Part shown: positions 20,457 through 31,281 of the stretch, one piece after another
How positions within the stretch are numbered: the stretch's first letter is position 1
How the letters are laid out: each line of letters starts with the position of its first letter
Assembly: GCA_036245525.1 (NCBI GenBank)
Contig: BTPG01000004.1
Coordinates: 233,199,864-233,263,863, forward strand
Origin: Semisulcospira habei
Lineage: Eukaryota; Mollusca; Gastropoda; Semisulcospiridae
Direction of reading: 5' to 3'
DNA length: 64,000 nt
Translations under genes and position numbers: made by a program
The notes under the pieces: generated by a model
What the model was told of the DNA's origin: nothing
Databases searched by the model: none
What the model saw: only the letters and a program-made list of their open reading frames with translations

Positions 20457-22062
20457 AATATCGGATCAACTGTCCATGTTTTGCCAGGTACGATTATCGT
20501 CCGATGATACGTTTGGTATCCCCTTTATCGCTGTTCACGAAGTCGGGCGTTATATTACGTGCCTTAAGAACAAGACATCTGCTGGTGTGGACGGTATAAA
20601 TGGTTATATACTCCACATATCACTGCCTTATATTGTTGAACCCCTCACTTACATTTTTAACTTATGCATACAGTACAATACTTTTCCTGTGGCGTTTAAA
20701 AAAGCAAAAGTTGTTCCTATACCCAAGACCAAAGATACTACTGATGTAAATGACCTTCGTCCCATTTCTCTTCTGTCTGTTTTATCAAAGCCACTTGAGA
20801 AGCATATTCAAAAGCATCTCCTCCAGTACCTCGAAGAACGGTCCTTGTTAAATAAGTTCCAGTCCGGTTTTAGACCCAAACACTCATGCCACTCAGCATT
20901 AGTACGTATGGTTGATTCATGGCTAGATAACATCAACAATAACAAAATGACTGGCACGGTATTCTTGGACCTGAAAAAAGCGTTCGATCTGATAAATCAT
21001 GAAATCTTGCTGAGGAAACTTAATGTTTATTTCAACAACAACAGCCCGTCAGCCCTTTCATTTTTTAACTCGTATCTTTCTGCGAGAACACAAGCTGTCT
21101 ATGTAAATGGTAACTATTCCTCAGAGGGTAAGGTAGAGCTTGGTGTTCCTCAGGGTTCGGTTCTGGGCCCATTGCTATTTTGTATCTTTATTAATGATTT
21201 ACCACTACACATCACATGTGCTAGTGCTGAGTGTGACATGTTTGCTGACGATTCGACGCTACATGCATCCGGTAAAACTGTAGCTGACATAACCAACAGC
21301 CTCCAGCAGAGCCTACAAGAAGTCTCTAAATGGTGCAGTAGAAATAGAATGATAGTCAATCCAACTAAAACAAAAAGCATGTTAGTCACAACACGTCAGA
21401 AACATCAGCTGCAACCCGCGCCTCTAAACCTCTCATTTGAAGCTGTCCCCATAGAGCAAGTACAGCAGCACCGTTTACTAGGGGTAGTTGTAGATAACCA
21501 ACTTAGTTGGCAGCCTCATCTCATACACATCGGAAAGACAATTTCAAAGAAATTATTTTTACTGTCTAAACTGAAAGCGGTCATTAATCTGAACACGCGT
21601 AAACTATTTTTCAATGGATACATCAAGCCCCACATTGATTATGCCTCAACAGTTTGGGATGGCTGTAGCGAGGTTCAGTTCAAGAAAATAAATTCGCTAT
21701 ACAGAAGAGCAGCCAAACTCATTATTCCTAGCTCATCTCTACCCACTGAGGCGAGGCTCGAGGCAGCTGGACTCCTTCCTCTTGACAAACACTTAGTATT
21801 TAACAAGTGCGTACTAGTGCACAAAGCTCTTAAGGGTAAGGCCCCCGGCTACTTATCGGAACTTTTTACTCTTACTGAGAAGAGATACAGCACCTCTCGG
21901 AGCAACCTGAGCATAAAACGGCCCCGCATTGATTTGTATAAATCCAGTTTGTCATACTCAGGTGGTTTCCTGTGGAATTCTATTCCTCTGCATCTACAAC
22001 AAGTTAATTCCCTAGCTGCTTTTAAAGCAAAACTGTTCAAGCACTTATCCAAGGCAACGTAA
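20457..22062 (+). CDS. CR1-A ORF2, C-terminal part (reverse transcriptase)
   Basis: A continuation of the frame broken at 16518: base 20457 completes the codon begun at 16517-16518. RT motifs: KNKTSAGVDGINGYIL; DLRPISLLSVLSKPLEK; QSGFRPKHSCHSAL; VFLDLKKAFDLINHEIL; LGVPQGSVLGPLLF; and FADDST at 21241 onward (FADD, residues 674-677 of the joined ORF). Then come the CR1-typical thumb and C-terminal blocks (HIDYASTVWDGC, RPRIDLYKSSLSYSG). It ends at a stop at 22060-22062. No lesions were seen. Confidence 0.9.
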
Positions 22063-22547
22063 ATTTAATTATCTCATGTTGTCTAACCATAATATATTTT
22101 TATTTCTTTTTATGCAACTATTATTTTTATTATACCATTTGCGTTCACGTGCCGTTTGTGAGGGTGCTTCCCGTATAGACCTGGTCAGGGGATGCAGTGC
22201 CGGTGCACAGTTTATTCAAACGATGTGCTTAGTATGTCATTCGAGTGAAAGTATATTTGTGGCGTGCCCCCCGGGTGGGAGTGTCTGGGGAGGGCTCCCG
22301 CAAACGGATATTATGACACGTGCAAACATCTTCGTATGGGTACCTGTGTGTTTTGTTAAATCATTGTTGCAGTTTGTAGTGTTGTCGTAATTCGCATTAA
22401 TTTCAGTTCGATGTTGTTTGTGAGTTTATTGTAGCTTTGCCTGTTATTATATGTCAGTAGATGTAGCAGGACAGATTGGAAGGAAGGCCTGTGCGCCTAA
22501 TATCTCAATCCTTGATAAATAAAGTTTCAGTCAGTCAGTCAGTCAGT

Positions 22548-22550
<3 letters not shown>
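22063..22550 (+). other. CR1-A 3' UTR and (CAGT)n tail
   Basis: Non-coding. It ends GCGCCTAATATCTCAATCCT then TGATAAATAAAGTTT and (CAGT)n from about 22528. Copy B ends with almost the same text at 47487-47530 but with a (TTCG)n tail, as expected of CR1 elements that end in short tandem repeats instead of poly-A. Confidence 0.8.

Positions 22551-22640
<90 letters not shown>
22551..22640. repeat. (TC)n microsatellite
   Basis: An uninterrupted TC tract between the CR1-A tail and a truncated CR1. The serine/leucine frames called through it are meaningless. Confidence 0.98.
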
Positions 22641-22643
<3 letters not shown>

Positions 22644-22695
22644 CAAATTAATCGTTGACAGACCCATTCAAGTCATTAGTACTGATTACAAGTTC

Positions 22696-22998
22696 AAGCT
22701 GCTGGATATCCTACCACTTGACAAGCAGTTCATTTATAATAAGTCGGTATTCATGCGCAAAATCACCCTCTCAGACTCACCCGCAGGCTATCTCTCTAAC
22801 TTGTTCGCACTTGCCCACAGAGCTAGTCGAACATCAGGGAACAATCTGGTAGTACCAAGGCCCCGCTTAGATATTTACAAGACGTCCCTCTCCTACTCTG
22901 GTGCAAAATTATGGAACACAGTTCCTGCAGACATTAAAGCAACACCTTCTTTACGAATGTTCAAGAACCAACTGCATAAATTTATTAAGAACATGTGA
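22696..22998 (+). pseudogene. CR1 ORF2 C-terminal remnant
   Basis: It reads LLDILPLDKQFIYNKSV...GYLSNLF...RPRLDIYKTSLSYSGAKLWN and ends at a natural stop. It aligns to the extreme C-terminus of CR1-A ORF2 (LLPLDKHLVFNKC..., RPRIDLYKSSLSYSG). There is no start and no RT core. Confidence 0.85.
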
Positions 22999-23173
22999 AA
23001 ACATATTGTTCATTTTTTTTCCTCACATACCGTCATTGACTGCAGAAACATTTCCTTATTCATCATCATGTATCATAATACATTAGACTTGCTGAGGTTT
23101 TCTTTGTCATTTCTTTTGCAGCATAACATCATAATTGATTTTTAATGTTTAATGTACGATGTTTTGCTTGGTG

Positions 23174-23177
<4 letters not shown>

Positions 23178-23224
<47 letters not shown>

Positions 23225-23280
23225 GTGTGCGGATTGGTATATAATATTAGTGTGAATATGTGTGTGTGTGTGTGTGTGTA

Positions 23281-23366
<86 letters not shown>
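23178..23366. repeat. (GT)n with an alternating GC stretch
   Basis: A long GT tract interrupted at 23219-23255 and containing GCGCGCGCGCGCG at about 23282-23296. Alternating purine-pyrimidine sequence of this sort can adopt Z-DNA. Confidence 0.97.
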
Positions 23367-23367
<1 letters not shown>

Positions 23368-23555
23368 CGTGTAATGTGAGCATTGATTATTTGAAATGGA
23401 AGTATTGTTGCCTGTATTTTTTACTATTATGTACACTTTTATATATAAAATTATGTGTATGTGTGTTTACGTGCATGCTATAGCTTAGCAAGGACATGAT
23501 TGAAAAAAGGTCATTGAAGGTACCTAATCATTTATCCTTGAAAAATAAAGTTTCA

Positions 23556-23976
<421 letters not shown>

Positions 23977-24120
23977 GCAATAGTTGCATAGAATAAATAA
24001 ACACTTTACGTCTTTCAGAAAACTAGGGGCACTTGCTTTTTTGTTGAATTAAACTGCTTCACATGACATTTCGTCCGGTTGTGTGCTATTAATGACGTAA
24101 GCATAGCGAACACACCCGGA

Positions 24121-24744
24121 ATCTCACACAACAGAGAGGCGTGTGAAACAGAGCTCGAGATAAACCTCATTTCACACAACAGAGAGGCGTGTGAAACAGA
24201 GTTCGAGATAAACCTCATTTCACACAACAGAGAGGCGTGTGAAACAGAGCTCGAGATAAACCTCATTTCAAACAACAGAGAGGCGTGTGAAACAGAGCTC
24301 GAGATGAACCTCATTTCACACAACAGAGAGGCGTGTGAAACAGAGCTCGAGATGAACCTCATTTCACACAACAGAGAGGCGTGTGAAACAGAGCTCGAGA
24401 TAAACCTCATTTCACACAACAGAGAGACGTGTGAAACAGAGCTCGAGATGAACCTCATTTCACACAACAGAGAGGCGTGTGAAACAGAGCTCGAGATAAA
24501 CCTCATTTCACACAACAGAGAGGCATGTGAAACAGAGCTCGAGATAAACCTCATTTCACGCAACAGAGAGGCGTGTGAAACAGAGCTCGAGATGAACCTC
24601 ATTTCACACAACAGAGAGGCGTGTGAAACAGAGCTCGAGATGAACCTCATTTCACACAACAGAGAGGCGTGTGAAACAGAGCTCGAGATGAACCTCATTT
24701 CACACAACAGAGAGGCGTGTGAAACAGAGCTCGAGATAAACATC
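24121..24744 (+). repeat. 48-bp minisatellite, exactly 13 units (copy 2)
   Basis: 624 bp, the same unit and count as 1313-1936. Most units keep the TTTCACAC/GTGTGAAA hairpin. Single changes (for example AACAGAGAGACG, CACGCAACAG) are unit-specific. The open frames on both strands follow from the period being a multiple of three. Confidence 0.95.
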
Positions 24745-24815
24745 ATTTCAAGCTATTATTGCGTGAACTCCGCCTGTGATATGGTGTCATTTAATCCCCG
24801 TGCACACGAGCCAGT

Positions 24816-25167
24816 GTGTGAGGGGAGAGTTGACTTACTGCTGAGTTATGAGAGGGGAGAGCTGACTTACTGCTGAGTTGTGTGAGGTGAGAGCTGACTT
24901 ACTGCTGAGTTATGTGAGGTGAGAGCTGACTTACTGCTGAGTTGTGTGAGGTGAGAGCTGACTTACTGCTGAGTTGTGTGAGGGGAGAGCTGACTTACTG
25001 CTGAGTTATGTGAGGTGAGAGCTGACTTACTGCTGAGTTATGTGAGGTGAGAGCTGACTTACTGCTGAGTTGTGTGAGGGGAGAGCTGACTTACTGCTGA
25101 GTTATGTGAGGTGAGAGCTGACTTACTGCTGAGTTATGTGACGTGAGAGCTGACTTACTGCCGAGTT
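24816..25167 (+). repeat. 32-bp minisatellite, about 11 units (copy 2)
   Basis: The same unit as 2008-2294 with two more copies. GGGGAG and GGTGAG variants are mixed. Confidence 0.92.
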
Positions 25168-25277
25168 CTGTCACGCGGGCTCCACGCATATCACGCAAAC
25201 AGCATGGTAGAACTATGCACACAGATGAAACTCGGTTGAAAAAGAATTTCGCTGCCGACAATTCGTTCCTTCTCGTA

Positions 25278-26315
25278 TGTTACGATTGTGGTTGTGTTGT
25301 CCTGTGAGAGAATACATGTGTTAATCGTAGGAAACGATCCGATATTTATTTGAGCTATCATGGTTACGATTCACGTACCTTTTCGGTGGGATTTTCTTTT
25401 GTTCGCGCGTGGAGCGGAATTCGCTTTGTTATGATACGCTAGGTTTGTTCCGGAAGTTTCTAGCGAAGTCGCACGGAGAAAAGCGGTCAATTTTTGTACT
25501 GTGTAGTTTTGCTGAGAATAGACCAGAACGTTAGAGCAAAATCGCGCTCTGTCTAGTGACCTCGTATATGTAACATCAATACGTCGGCAACCTTTTGAAA
25601 CTCGGTATCAAAGTGTAAAGCCGCTCTTATAGTCACAGTTGTTTACCGTGCGCGTGAAGTTGGCAGCCAATCGGTGTATTTTTTGGAAAGATTGTGAAAT
25701 TTCTGGAAAGGACCCGACTAGGTCGTGAACTGCCTTCCATACCTTTGTGTGACATCAGTACACACTAGGATTTGGGGCTGAAATGAGCAGTCGAATTGTT
25801 GTAGCCTATTGTAGTTATTATAGAAAAGTTTTTCTTTATTAATATTTATGAGTTTCAGTTACGTAGATTATTCTGCTTGGTTGCGTTGTATGATTTTCTT
25901 GGCTTATTCTGGAAATTGGTTGTACTATAAAAGATTGGCGTTGGGAGGCACGTATATACATTGTCTTGCATTGTCAGTTGTAGAGACACACAGTTTATCG
26001 TAGGTACGTGGCCCGTATAGGGTGTACGTTGTGAGAGACGCAGCGTAACGGTGGTGTACGTTGTATGAGAAACTTTGTGTCGGCAGTGTGGACATTTGCA
26101 GAAAAGACTTTGTATCAGTGTTGGTGCATTTGGAAATGCATTGTGTGGAGATCGCATCGCTGAATTAAAATATTGTTGGAACTGTTACTCCAGTATTGTC
26201 TACAACCTTAAGCCACGTGTGACGGGTTGCAGCTGAATGAAGTTTATTTAAAAGAACCTTACGTGCGTGCGTCTGGTGTGATATCATACTACGACTACGA
26301 CTCAACCACGTAACA
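25278..26315 (+). mobile_element. Solo LTR (family A), 1038 bp
   Basis: It starts TGTTACG and ends CGTAACA, a perfect 7-bp inverted terminus. It is flanked by a 5-bp duplication TCGTA at 25273-25277 and 26316-26320. The homologous site in copy 1 of the compound unit (near 2403) has a single TCGTA and no insert. A TATAAAA at 25926-25932 fits a U3 promoter, and an AATAAA signal is visible in the sister fragment near 28382. Two further copies of this LTR family lie at 28256 and 29884 (reverse). Confidence 0.92.
25926..25932 (+). promoter_or_regulatory. TATA box in solo LTR-A
   Basis: TATAAAA about 390 bp before the LTR end. The corresponding site in the reverse copy near 31018 reads CCTTATAAATACT, so the box is conserved between copies. 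Confidence 0.6.
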
Positions 26316-26717
26316 TCGTATGAATCGTGGACACTCGCTCTGTAACTAGTGAGGTTTGGTTTGAGAGGGAGAGGCATAGATCCTCATAAGCCCAGAGAAC
26401 TCATGAGAATCTGTCTCATGGAGATGTTTGGCGTCTTGCTTATGCCCATGGAACAATCTGGTTACCCGCCTTGACTTTGTTGTTGGGAGTCGTTGGTCGC
26501 AAACAAAACCTCACTATTGACTTGGGGAGGAGAGGGAGGAGATGGGGAGCGGACTGGAGGAAGGGAGGGGAGCTTTTGGTGCATTCGATACTTGTGGATA
26601 ATAAGAGAGAGCTTGCGTGTATAGTATGATGTCTTTGTTATCACCCTGTACTTCACAGTTCCTCACATTTGTTATCGTTTTGGGTTATTTTGCAATATCC
26701 GTACAAGAGTGATGTTC

Positions 26718-28238
26718 GGTGGATGGCTGTGAGGGTCTCTTCAGTGGTGGGCGGTTCGTCCAATTCAACCTTTAGTGGAAGGTGTGGGATTTGGAGGATG
26801 ACTGCTTCTTGAACAGTGCGCTCAGCGCTGACGAGGTTCTGAAAGTACTCCGACCAGCGGTTCAAGATGGAGTTATTATCTGTGAGGAGTGCCTGTCCAT
26901 CAGCGCTTCGCAGGGGACTTTGTACCAGGTGCCTGGGGCCATACACTGCTTTCAGTGCTTCGTAGAAGCCCCTGTAGTCACCGTTGTCAGGCAAAAGCTG
27001 GGTCCTCTGTGCGAGTCTGGTCCACCACTCGTTCTTCTTCGCAGGGCAGGAAGGCTGGGCTAGGTGGCCCTGATGGGCGGCTCTTTTTATTATTTTTTTT
27101 TTTTTTTTTGGGGGGGGGGGGGTTAGGAGTTCCTGGATTTCTACGTCGTTTTCGTCATACCAGTCTTTGTTCCTTTTTCTAGCGAAACCCAAGACTTCCG
27201 CAGATGATTTTGCAATAGCAGTTTTCAGTTGTTCCCAGAGTGTTTCAGGGGAGGAGTCTGCTGGGTCAGCTGTGTCTTTGAGCCTGCGGTGTAAATCTGT
27301 CTGAAAGGCAGCTTTCACATCGTCACGCTGAAGGCTGGCAACATCAAGCTTTTTCTTGGGGGTGGGGGGGTGGGGAGGGGGGGGGTGGGGAGCTCCTTTC
27401 TTGGCTTTTGGCTTGAAGTGGAGCCTGAGTTTGCAGCGGACAAGGCAGTGGTCAGTGTGGCACTCTGCGCTGGGCATCACTCTGGTGTGGAGGACGTCAC
27501 TGCGGTCCCTCTGACGCACTAGGACATAGTAGATAAGGTGCCAGTGTTTGGAGCGAGGATGCATCCAGATGGTCTTTCGACTGTCCTTTTGCTGGAAAGT
27601 TGTGTTGGTGATGACCAGTTGCTGCTCTGCACAGAACTCCAACAGTAGGCGGCCATTGTCATTGCAGTTTCCGACGCCATGCTTGCCGAGGACTCCTTTC
27701 CAGGCTTCAGAGTCTTGGCCAAGGATGATGACTTTGTCGTCTGCAGGGGTGCTCTGTAGGAGGCAGCGCAGGTCAGTGTAAAACTTGTCCTTTTCTGCAG
27801 GCTCTGCCAGGAGGGTTGGGGAGGACACACTGAGAAGGGTGACGTATTGCTGGTGTCTCAGTGGGAGGCGCATGTACATGATGCGGTCGGAGTGACCCGT
27901 TGGTAGGTTTTCCAGCTTAGTCGCAATGGAGTTCTTGACCATGAGAGCCGTCTTTCTGATGCAGGCCTGCCTGACCAGTAGAGGGTGTAGCCAGCGCCAA
28001 GTTCTTGGAGGCTGCCTTCATCCGGGAGGCGTACTTCTCTGAGCGCGGCGATGTCAATGTTTAACCTTCGCAGTTCATGAGCAATGAGGGCGGTTCGACG
28101 TTCAGGGCGTCCGCTGTCTGCTGCGTCGAGCATGGTTCGGATGCTCCAGCATGCTACGTTGAGTCCGGTCCTTAAGCCCAGTTGGCTAGCCGCGCTCAAC
28201 GGACATCTTCTCCTGAACAACAAATCCACTCTCATGAG
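26718..28238 (-). pseudogene. LINE-B 5' fragment lacking its 3' end, with a terminal inversion
   Basis: It matches LINE-B from about 18289 to 19770 (start of RT back through EN). The left edge joins the compound unit at 26717, so most of the RT and the 3' end are missing. Lesions: a 21-bp in-frame deletion removes the seven residues starting at Asp of the catalytic GDFNARV motif (near 27720); a deletion near 27944 removes part of the conserved GVGFMVK stretch; and there are poly-T/poly-G (27088-27121) and G-rich (27359-27388) expansions. At 28171-28238 the 5' UTR text appears in reverse orientation relative to the rest, as in twin-priming inversions. Confidence 0.82.
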
Positions 28239-28255
28239 TATACAAGACGGTGTTA

Positions 28256-28506
28256 GGAAATAATATGTGTGTACATTGTATGAGAGACGCAGTGTGTCAA
28301 AAGTGTTGATGCATTGTAGAGGAGACAGTATATCAGTGTTGGTGCATGTGTGAATGCATTGTGTGGAGATCGCATCGCTGCAATAAAATATTGTTGGAAC
28401 TGTTACTCCGGTGTGGTCTACAACCTTGTGCCAGTGTGACGATTTGCAGCTGAGTACAGGAATACGTGCGTGCGTCTGGTGTGATTGTATCATACTACGA
28501 CTACCC
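28256..28506 (+). mobile_element. Solo LTR-A family, 3' fragment
   Basis: It matches the last roughly 250 bp of LTR-A (CGCATCGCTGCAATAAAATA, GGAACTGTTACTCC, GTGCGTCTGGTGTGAT, CATACTACGACTAC) and ends just before the terminal CAACCACGTAACA. The 5' part is missing. Confidence 0.85.
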
Positions 28507-28589
28507 AATATTCAATGTTTCTCTTGATGACGCCACAGTAGATCAACGTTCCTTGTTTTGGTACGGAATGAACACAGATTTTCCGCAAC

Positions 28590-28737
28590 TGGGCCAGCCA
28601 TACGTCACGGTACAGTTGCTGTGATGCAGGCCAGCCTCACGTCACGGTACAGTTGCTGTGATACGGGCCAGCCTCACGTCACGGTACAGTTGCTGTGATG
28701 CAGGCCAGCCTCACGTCACGGTACAGTTGCTGTCATT
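28590..28737 (+). repeat. 37-bp tandem repeat, 4 units
   Basis: Units of GGCCAGCCTCACGTCACGGT plus ACAGTTGCTGTGATGCA. The third differs by ATACGG. The sequence between 28507 and 28590 is unassigned. Confidence 0.92.
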
Positions 28738-28816
28738 TCTGGGAAGGGATGTAAACTGAGGCAAGCGTCTGGCACAGATCTTAATGTCCTTGCAGACTGT
28801 GTGGACCTTGTGATCC

Positions 28817-29746
28817 CGTGTCTGCTGGACCCATGAGGATCTATCCCGTTTCTGCTGTGCCCATGAGGATTTATGCCATGTCTGCTGTGCCCATGAGGAT
28901 CTATCCCGTTTCTGCCGTGCCCATGAGGATTTATGCCATGTCTGCTGTGCCCATGAGGATTTATGCCATGTCTGCTGTGCCCATGAGGATTTATGCCATG
29001 TCTGCTATGCCCATGAAGATTTATGCCATGTCTGCTGTGCCCATGAGGATTTATGCCATGTCTGCCGTGCCCATGAGGATTTATGCCATGTCTGCTATGC
29101 CCATGAAGATTTATGCCATGTCTGCTGTGCCCATGAGGATTTATGCCATGTCTGCTGTGCCCATGAGGATCTATGCCATGTCTGCTGTGCCCATGAGGAT
29201 TTATGCCGTGTCTGCTGTGCCCATGAGGATTTATGCCGTGTCTGCTGTGCCCATGAGGATTTATGCCGTGTCTGCTGTGCCCATGAGGATCTATGCCATG
29301 TCTGCTGTGCCCATGAGGATCTATCCCGTGTCTGCTGTGCCCATGAGGATCTATCCCGTGTCTGCTGTGCCCATGAGGATTTATGCCGTGTCTGCTGTGC
29401 CCATGAGGATTTATGCCATGTCTGCTGTGCCCATGAGGATTTATGCCATGTCTGCTGTGCCCATGAGGATTTATGCCATGTCTGCTGTGCCCATGAGGAT
29501 TTATGCCATGTCTGCTGTGCCCATGAGGATCTATCCCGTGTCTGCTGTGCCCATGAGGATCTATGCCATGTCTGCTGTGCACATGAGGATCTATCCCGTG
29601 TCTGCTGTGCCCATGAGGATCTATCCCGTGTCTGCTGTGCACATGAGGATCTATCCCGTGTCTGCTGTGCCCATGAGGATCTATGCCATGTCTGCTGTGC
29701 ACATGAGGATCTATCCCGTGTCTGCTGTGCACATGAGGATCTATGC
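28817..29746 (+). repeat. 30-bp satellite, 31 units
   Basis: The period is exactly 30 bp (CCATGAGGATTTATGCCATG plus TCTGCTGTGC), with ATGCCATG, ATCCCGTG and ATGCCGTG variants in blocks. Long frames exist on both strands (10-residue repeats) only because 30 is divisible by three. I do not call a protein. Confidence 0.95.
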
Positions 29747-29797
29747 CTGAGTGTTTTTGTCAGATGGCTGTGGAGGGGGTAACAACTGTCGAGAGCT

Positions 29798-29883
29798 AGT
29801 TATCATCACCACCACTCAAGTTAACATCACCACAACACAAGTTAACATCACCACAACTCAAGTTAACATCACCACAACTGAAG
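29798..29883 (+). repeat. 21-bp tandem repeat, 4 units
   Basis: AACATCACCACAACTCAAGTT units. The array abuts the reverse LTR-A copy. Confidence 0.88.
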
Positions 29884-31281
29884 TGTTACGTGGTGGAGTT
29901 GTAGTCGAAGTATGATAAACACACCAGACACACACGCAGGTAGAGTTCTTTAAAGTAAACCTCGTTCAGCTGCAGTCCGTCACACGTGGCTTAAGGATGT
30001 AGACAATACTGGAGTAACAGTTCCAACAATATTTAATTCAGCGATGCGATACCCACACAGTTGCTTGGCTTGACTTCGCGAACGAAGATTTTATAGGAGT
30101 TGCCCACGACGTCTGCAGGCTTGTTCGTGGCTGCGGAGGCCAATCCGAGACAGGCAGGTTCGACCGCAGTGGCTGCAGGGGAAGGTATGGCCAGGGTTCT
30201 GAGCGGCGGCATCTCTGTTTTTTCTCCTGAGCCGCTTGTCCTTAAGGCTAGCTCTGTGAGAGTCCTCAAAGGAGACAGCTGCCTTGTAAATGGTGGAGCG
30301 CCAGGTGTCACGGTCCGCAGCAAGCGAAGACCACTGGTGGTGGTCGATTTGGCAGGCACTAAGTGACCTCTTGAGACAGTCTTTGTATCTCTTCTTTGGT
30401 GCCCCTCTGTCACGGTGTCCAGTAGCAAGCTCGCCGAACAGGGTGATCTTTGGTAGGCGATGATCCTCCATCCTGGAGACATGCCCCGCCCAGCGGAGCT
30501 GTGTCCGCAGCAGCAAAGCCTCGATGCTCACAGTTTCAGCCTGTTCAAGGACCTCGACGTTGGTGACATAGTCACTCCAGTGAATGCCCAGGATGGTGCG
30601 CAGGCAGCGCTGGTGGAAGCGTTCGAGGAGTCGTAGTTGGCTGCGGTAGAGGGCCCAGGACTCGGAACCATACAGCAGGGTGGTGAGGACCACAGCTCTG
30701 TACACGCTGATCTTGGTGCCTGTTTTCAGCTGTTGATTGTGCCACACCCGCTTGAAAAGTCGCCCGAAAGCGCTGTTCGCTTTTGCCAGCCTGCTGTCAA
30801 GCTCCTTGTCCAGCTTGGCATCCGACGTGATAATGCAGCCAAGGTATCCACACAGTAATGCACTTTCAAATGCACAAACTACTGATACAAAGTCTCTTCT
30901 GCGATGTCCACACTGCGACACAAAGTTTCTCATACACAGCATCTCTCGCAATAAACTGCGTGTCTCTACAACTGACAAAGCAAGACAATGTACGAACGGG
31001 CTTTCCCAGCGCCCTCCTTATAAATACTACGAAAATCTAGAATCTTCTATGGAAATCATACAACTCAACCAATCAGAACGATACACGCAGCCGAAACTCA
31101 TTAACATGAACTTTCCAGAAAAAACTATAACAGGCTACAAAAACACGGCTGCTTACTTCAGCTCTAAATTCTAGCGTATAATTAAGTCACATAAAAGTAT
31201 GGTATCCCTATCACCTGATAGCTCTATAAAGTACGAGAACATTCCCAAAACAAAACAAAGGCTGCTCAATCCACGCGCACA
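29884..31281 (-). mobile_element. LTR-A family copy (reverse), split by a LINE-B fragment
   Basis: Starting TGTTACGTGGTGG at 29884, this is the reverse complement of the LTR-A 3' end. It continues to 30063, is interrupted by LINE-B sequence (30064-30846), and resumes at 30847 to about 31281. Its remaining 5' portion is missing where the I-type LINE begins. An AATAAACTGCG run and a TATAAATA box are visible. It is diverged from LTR-A more than the nested LINE-B is from its relative, so it is the older of the two. Confidence 0.85.
30064..30846 (-). pseudogene. 5'-truncated LINE-B (3' 783 bp)
   Basis: It is nearly identical to 16519-17300: I count about five substitutions. It has the thumb/C-terminal region of RT (LGCII...LDKELDSRL, YGSESWAL) and the complete C-terminal zinc finger and 3' end, truncated within the codons for LGCII. 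Flanks share roughly CCACACAG (30053-30060 and 30848-30855), an approximate target duplication. It lies inside the reverse LTR-A copy. Confidence 0.88.

Larger units (their letters stand above)
10092..22550 (+). mobile_element. CR1-type LINE copy A, carrying two nested insertions
   Basis: The element comprises a 5' UTR (10092-10349), ORF1 with an SGNH-esterase domain, an inter-ORF region holding solo LTR-B, ORF2 (EN-RT) split by antisense LINE-B, and a 3' UTR ending in ATAAAGTTT followed by (CAGT)n at about 22528-22550. Without the two insertions and their extra TSD copies it would be about 6.9 kb with both ORFs open, the organisation of a complete CR1-clade element. The 5' boundary is inferred from the (TC)n junction and is not proven. 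Confidence 0.85.
23977..26717 (+). repeat. Compound repeat unit, copy 2
   Basis: Collinear with 1171-4082. It lacks the insertion at the GATCCTCATAAG site that copy 1 carries, and has its own insertion at 25278-26315, where copy 1 reads uninterrupted TTCTCGTATGAACCG. The right end stops at GTGATGTTCG (26717), against a LINE-B fragment. Confidence 0.88.

Noticed and set aside
22551..22640. Ser/Leu-repeat ORFs over (TC)n, and Val/Cys or His/Thr ORFs over (GT)n and (CA)n
   Set aside because: Dinucleotide repeats are open in several frames. They carry no coding information.
28716..29750. 338- and 310-codon ORFs on opposite strands
   Set aside because: They lie over a 30-bp satellite with a multiple-of-three period. 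There is no non-repeat coding sequence.
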